From Alsobacter sp046349155 (GTDB lineage: Bacteria; Pseudomonadota; Alphaproteobacteria; Rhizobiales; Beijerinckiaceae), in assembly GCA_046349155.1 (NCBI GenBank), contig JAXMCW010000006.1:248001-312000 (forward strand): a stretch of 64,000 nucleotides of DNA, written 5' to 3'. Positions within the stretch are counted from its first letter, which is position 1. The number at the start of each line of letters is the position of its first letter. Shown piece after piece: positions 62,879-64,000 of this stretch. A program made the translations under genes and the position numbers. A model generated the notes under the pieces. The model ran no database searches. It saw only the letters and a list, made by a program, of their open reading frames with translations, and was not told the DNA's origin.

Positions 62879-63630
62879 CCGCGTCAACCGGCGGCCTGGG
62901 TTTCGCGATCGCCAAGGCCATGGCCGCCGAAGGGGCCACCGTGGTCGTCAATGGTCGCTCGGCAGCCAACGTCTCCGCCGCCATCGACCGCATCGCCACG
63001 TCGGTTCCCGCCGCGAAGCTCGAAGCGGCGGTCGGCAATAGCGGCGACGCGGAGGGCTGTGCCGAACTCATCACCCATTGCCCTGATGTCGACGTGCTGG
63101 TCCTGAACCTCGGCATCTACGAGGCCGTCGACATCTACGAGGCCGGAGACGACCGCTGGTATGAGCTCATCGAGGTCAACGTCATGTCGGGCGTCCGGCT
63201 GGCCCGGACCTACATCCCGAAGATGATTGCGCGCAATGCGGGCCGGGTCATCTTCATGGCCAGCGAGAGCGGCATCAACCCGGCGCCCGAGATGCCCGCC
63301 TATTCCGCGACGAAGACGATGCAGCTGTCGCTCGCGCGCAACCTCGCCGAGACGACAAAGGGCACCAACGTGACGGTGAACTCGGTCCTGCCGGGGCCCT
63401 GCCGCACGGAAGGCGTGGCCAAGCTGATCGCAGGCCTCTACCCGGGGGTGCCGACGGCGGAGGCCGAGCGGCGCTTCGTGGCCGACAACCGGCCGACGTC
63501 GCTGATCCAGCGCCTGTCGCGGCCCGAGGAGGTCGCGGACTTCGTCACCTTCCTGGGCAGCGACCGCACGGGCATCGTCAACGGGGCGGCGCTGCGCATC
63601 GACGGCGGCCTGATCCGGACCGTGTTCTAG
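62842..63630 (+). CDS. short-chain dehydrogenase/reductase
   Basis: 262 residues. CLVTASTGGLGFAIAKAMAAEG binds the cofactor (Thr-Ala-Ser variant of the usual TGGxxGIG), NGRSAANV follows strand 2, LNLGIYEAVDIYE replaces NNAG, catalytic serine is in MASESGINPAP and Tyr-x3-Lys in YSATKTMQL. It is similar in design to the SDR at 52841. Its start lies inside the ABC-2 ATPase gene with AGGGAGAG upstream, and its stop overlaps the next gene by one base (TAGTG). Confidence 0.8.
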   Translation: MDLGYTNKRCLVTASTGGLGFAIAKAMAAEGATVVVNGRSAANVSAAIDRIATSVPAAKLEAAVGNSGDAEGCAELITHCPDVDVLVLNLGIYEAVDIYEAGDDRWYELIEVNVMSGVRLARTYIPKMIARNAGRVIFMASESGINPAPEMPAYSATKTMQLSLARNLAETTKGTNVTVNSVLPGPCRTEGVAKLIAGLYPGVPTAEAERRFVADNRPTSLIQRLSRPEEVADFVTFLGSDRTGIVNGAALRIDGGLIRTVF

Positions 63631-64000
63631 TGGCGATGCAGACCGCGCCGGCGCTTCCCGGTCCCCTCGTCGTCACGGCCCTGCTGGCCCGGCGCGAGCT
63701 GCTGGCGCGGCTGGCCTCGGCCTGGTTCTGGATCATCGCCAGCCTGATCTGCGTGATCGCCTGGATCTATGGTGGCGGCTTCCAGCAGACCTTCGTGACG
63801 GAAAGCGTCCTCGTCGCGACGGACCCGCTGCTGACGCTGAACGTCCTGATCGTGATGTTCCTGAGCGTGGCGATGGCGCTCAGGCTTGCGGCGAGTTTCG
63901 CGGGGGAGCGGGAGCACCGCACGCTGGAGGTGCTGCTGGTAGGGCCTGCGTCCTGGGGTTCCATCATGGCGGCGAAGTTCCTGGCAGAACTCTCCCTCAT
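63630..64000 (+). CDS. ABC-2 type transporter permease (5' part; continues beyond window)
   Basis: At least 123 residues from GTG 63630 (an in-frame ATG at 63636 is equally possible). Two membrane segments are seen (AWFWIIASLICVIAWIYGG and LNVLIVMFLSVAMALRLAA), with FAGEREHRTLEVLLVGPASW between the second and the next. That is the cytoplasmic loop typical of NosY/NatB-like ABC-2 permeases. It should pair with the ATPase at 61868. The open frame runs off the right edge. Confidence 0.75.
   Translation, partial: MAMQTAPALPGPLVVTALLARRELLARLASAWFWIIASLICVIAWIYGGGFQQTFVTESVLVATDPLLTLNVLIVMFLSVAMALRLAASFAGEREHRTLEVLLVGPASWGSIMAAKFLAELSL

Overview
The window is high-GC, densely coded DNA. It suggests an alphaproteobacterium of the order Hyphomicrobiales (Rhizobiales; Bosea, Chelatococcus, Methylobacterium or Microvirga type). 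The evidence is the long runs of ABC importers next to catabolic genes, the cold-shock gene/DUF6481 pair, and three copies of a rhizobial-type intergenic palindrome whose right arm reads like CTCGCAATGACG. No rRNA, tRNA, CRISPR, transposase or phage gene was found. The genus cannot be fixed from the sequence alone.

Layout. (1) 1-4874: a truncated dimethylglycine/sarcosine-dehydrogenase-like flavoprotein coupled to a choline-kinase-like phosphotransferase, a cytochrome c'-like protein, a class V aminotransferase and a LysR regulator. (2) 5092-13107: an operon with a thiamine-diphosphate enzyme, a complete ribose-type ABC importer and a histidinol-dehydrogenase-family enzyme that resembles HpsN (sulfopropanediol dehydrogenase) more than HisD. 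(3) 13411-21435: small stand-alone genes (MarR, DUF1398, a secreted LysM-like protein, LysR/flavin-oxidase-like pair, an RTX protein, a B12-binding AerR-like regulator, a cold-shock protein and DUF6481). (4) 21770-28431: a glutamate-synthase-like mgsABC set plus a glutamine-synthetase-like gmaS gene (the N-methylglutamate route for methylamine), flanked by a FAD amine oxidase and an XRE-cupin regulator.

(5) 28462-41566 is the most striking part. It is a dimethylformamidase-type amide-utilisation system. A three-gene signalling operon (NarL-type response regulator, soluble hybrid histidine kinase, and an AmiC-like binding protein with no signal peptide) diverges from a branched-chain/amide ABC importer, followed by the small and large subunits of N,N-dimethylformamidase. 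The second permease carries an extra C-terminal domain that is itself a copy of the dimethylformamidase small subunit, so import and hydrolysis may be physically joined. The same inverted repeat (TAGAT-N5-ATCTA) occurs twice in the divergent intergenic region. The expected products, formate and dimethylamine, fit with the methylamine genes of region 4.

(6) 41638-64000: a polyol or sugar-acid catabolic island. It holds two FGGY kinases (one glycerol-kinase-like), a KDPG-aldolase-like enzyme, three SDRs, two zinc alcohol dehydrogenases, a cupin-type phosphoglucose isomerase, a shikimate-dehydrogenase-like protein, a UlaG-like hydrolase fused to a low-molecular-weight tyrosine phosphatase, an RpiR regulator, a CUT1 importer with two ATPases, and the start of an ABC-2 system. 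A shared motif (GAAAT-N2-TTTTC) lies in three of its promoter regions and is proposed as the RpiR operator.
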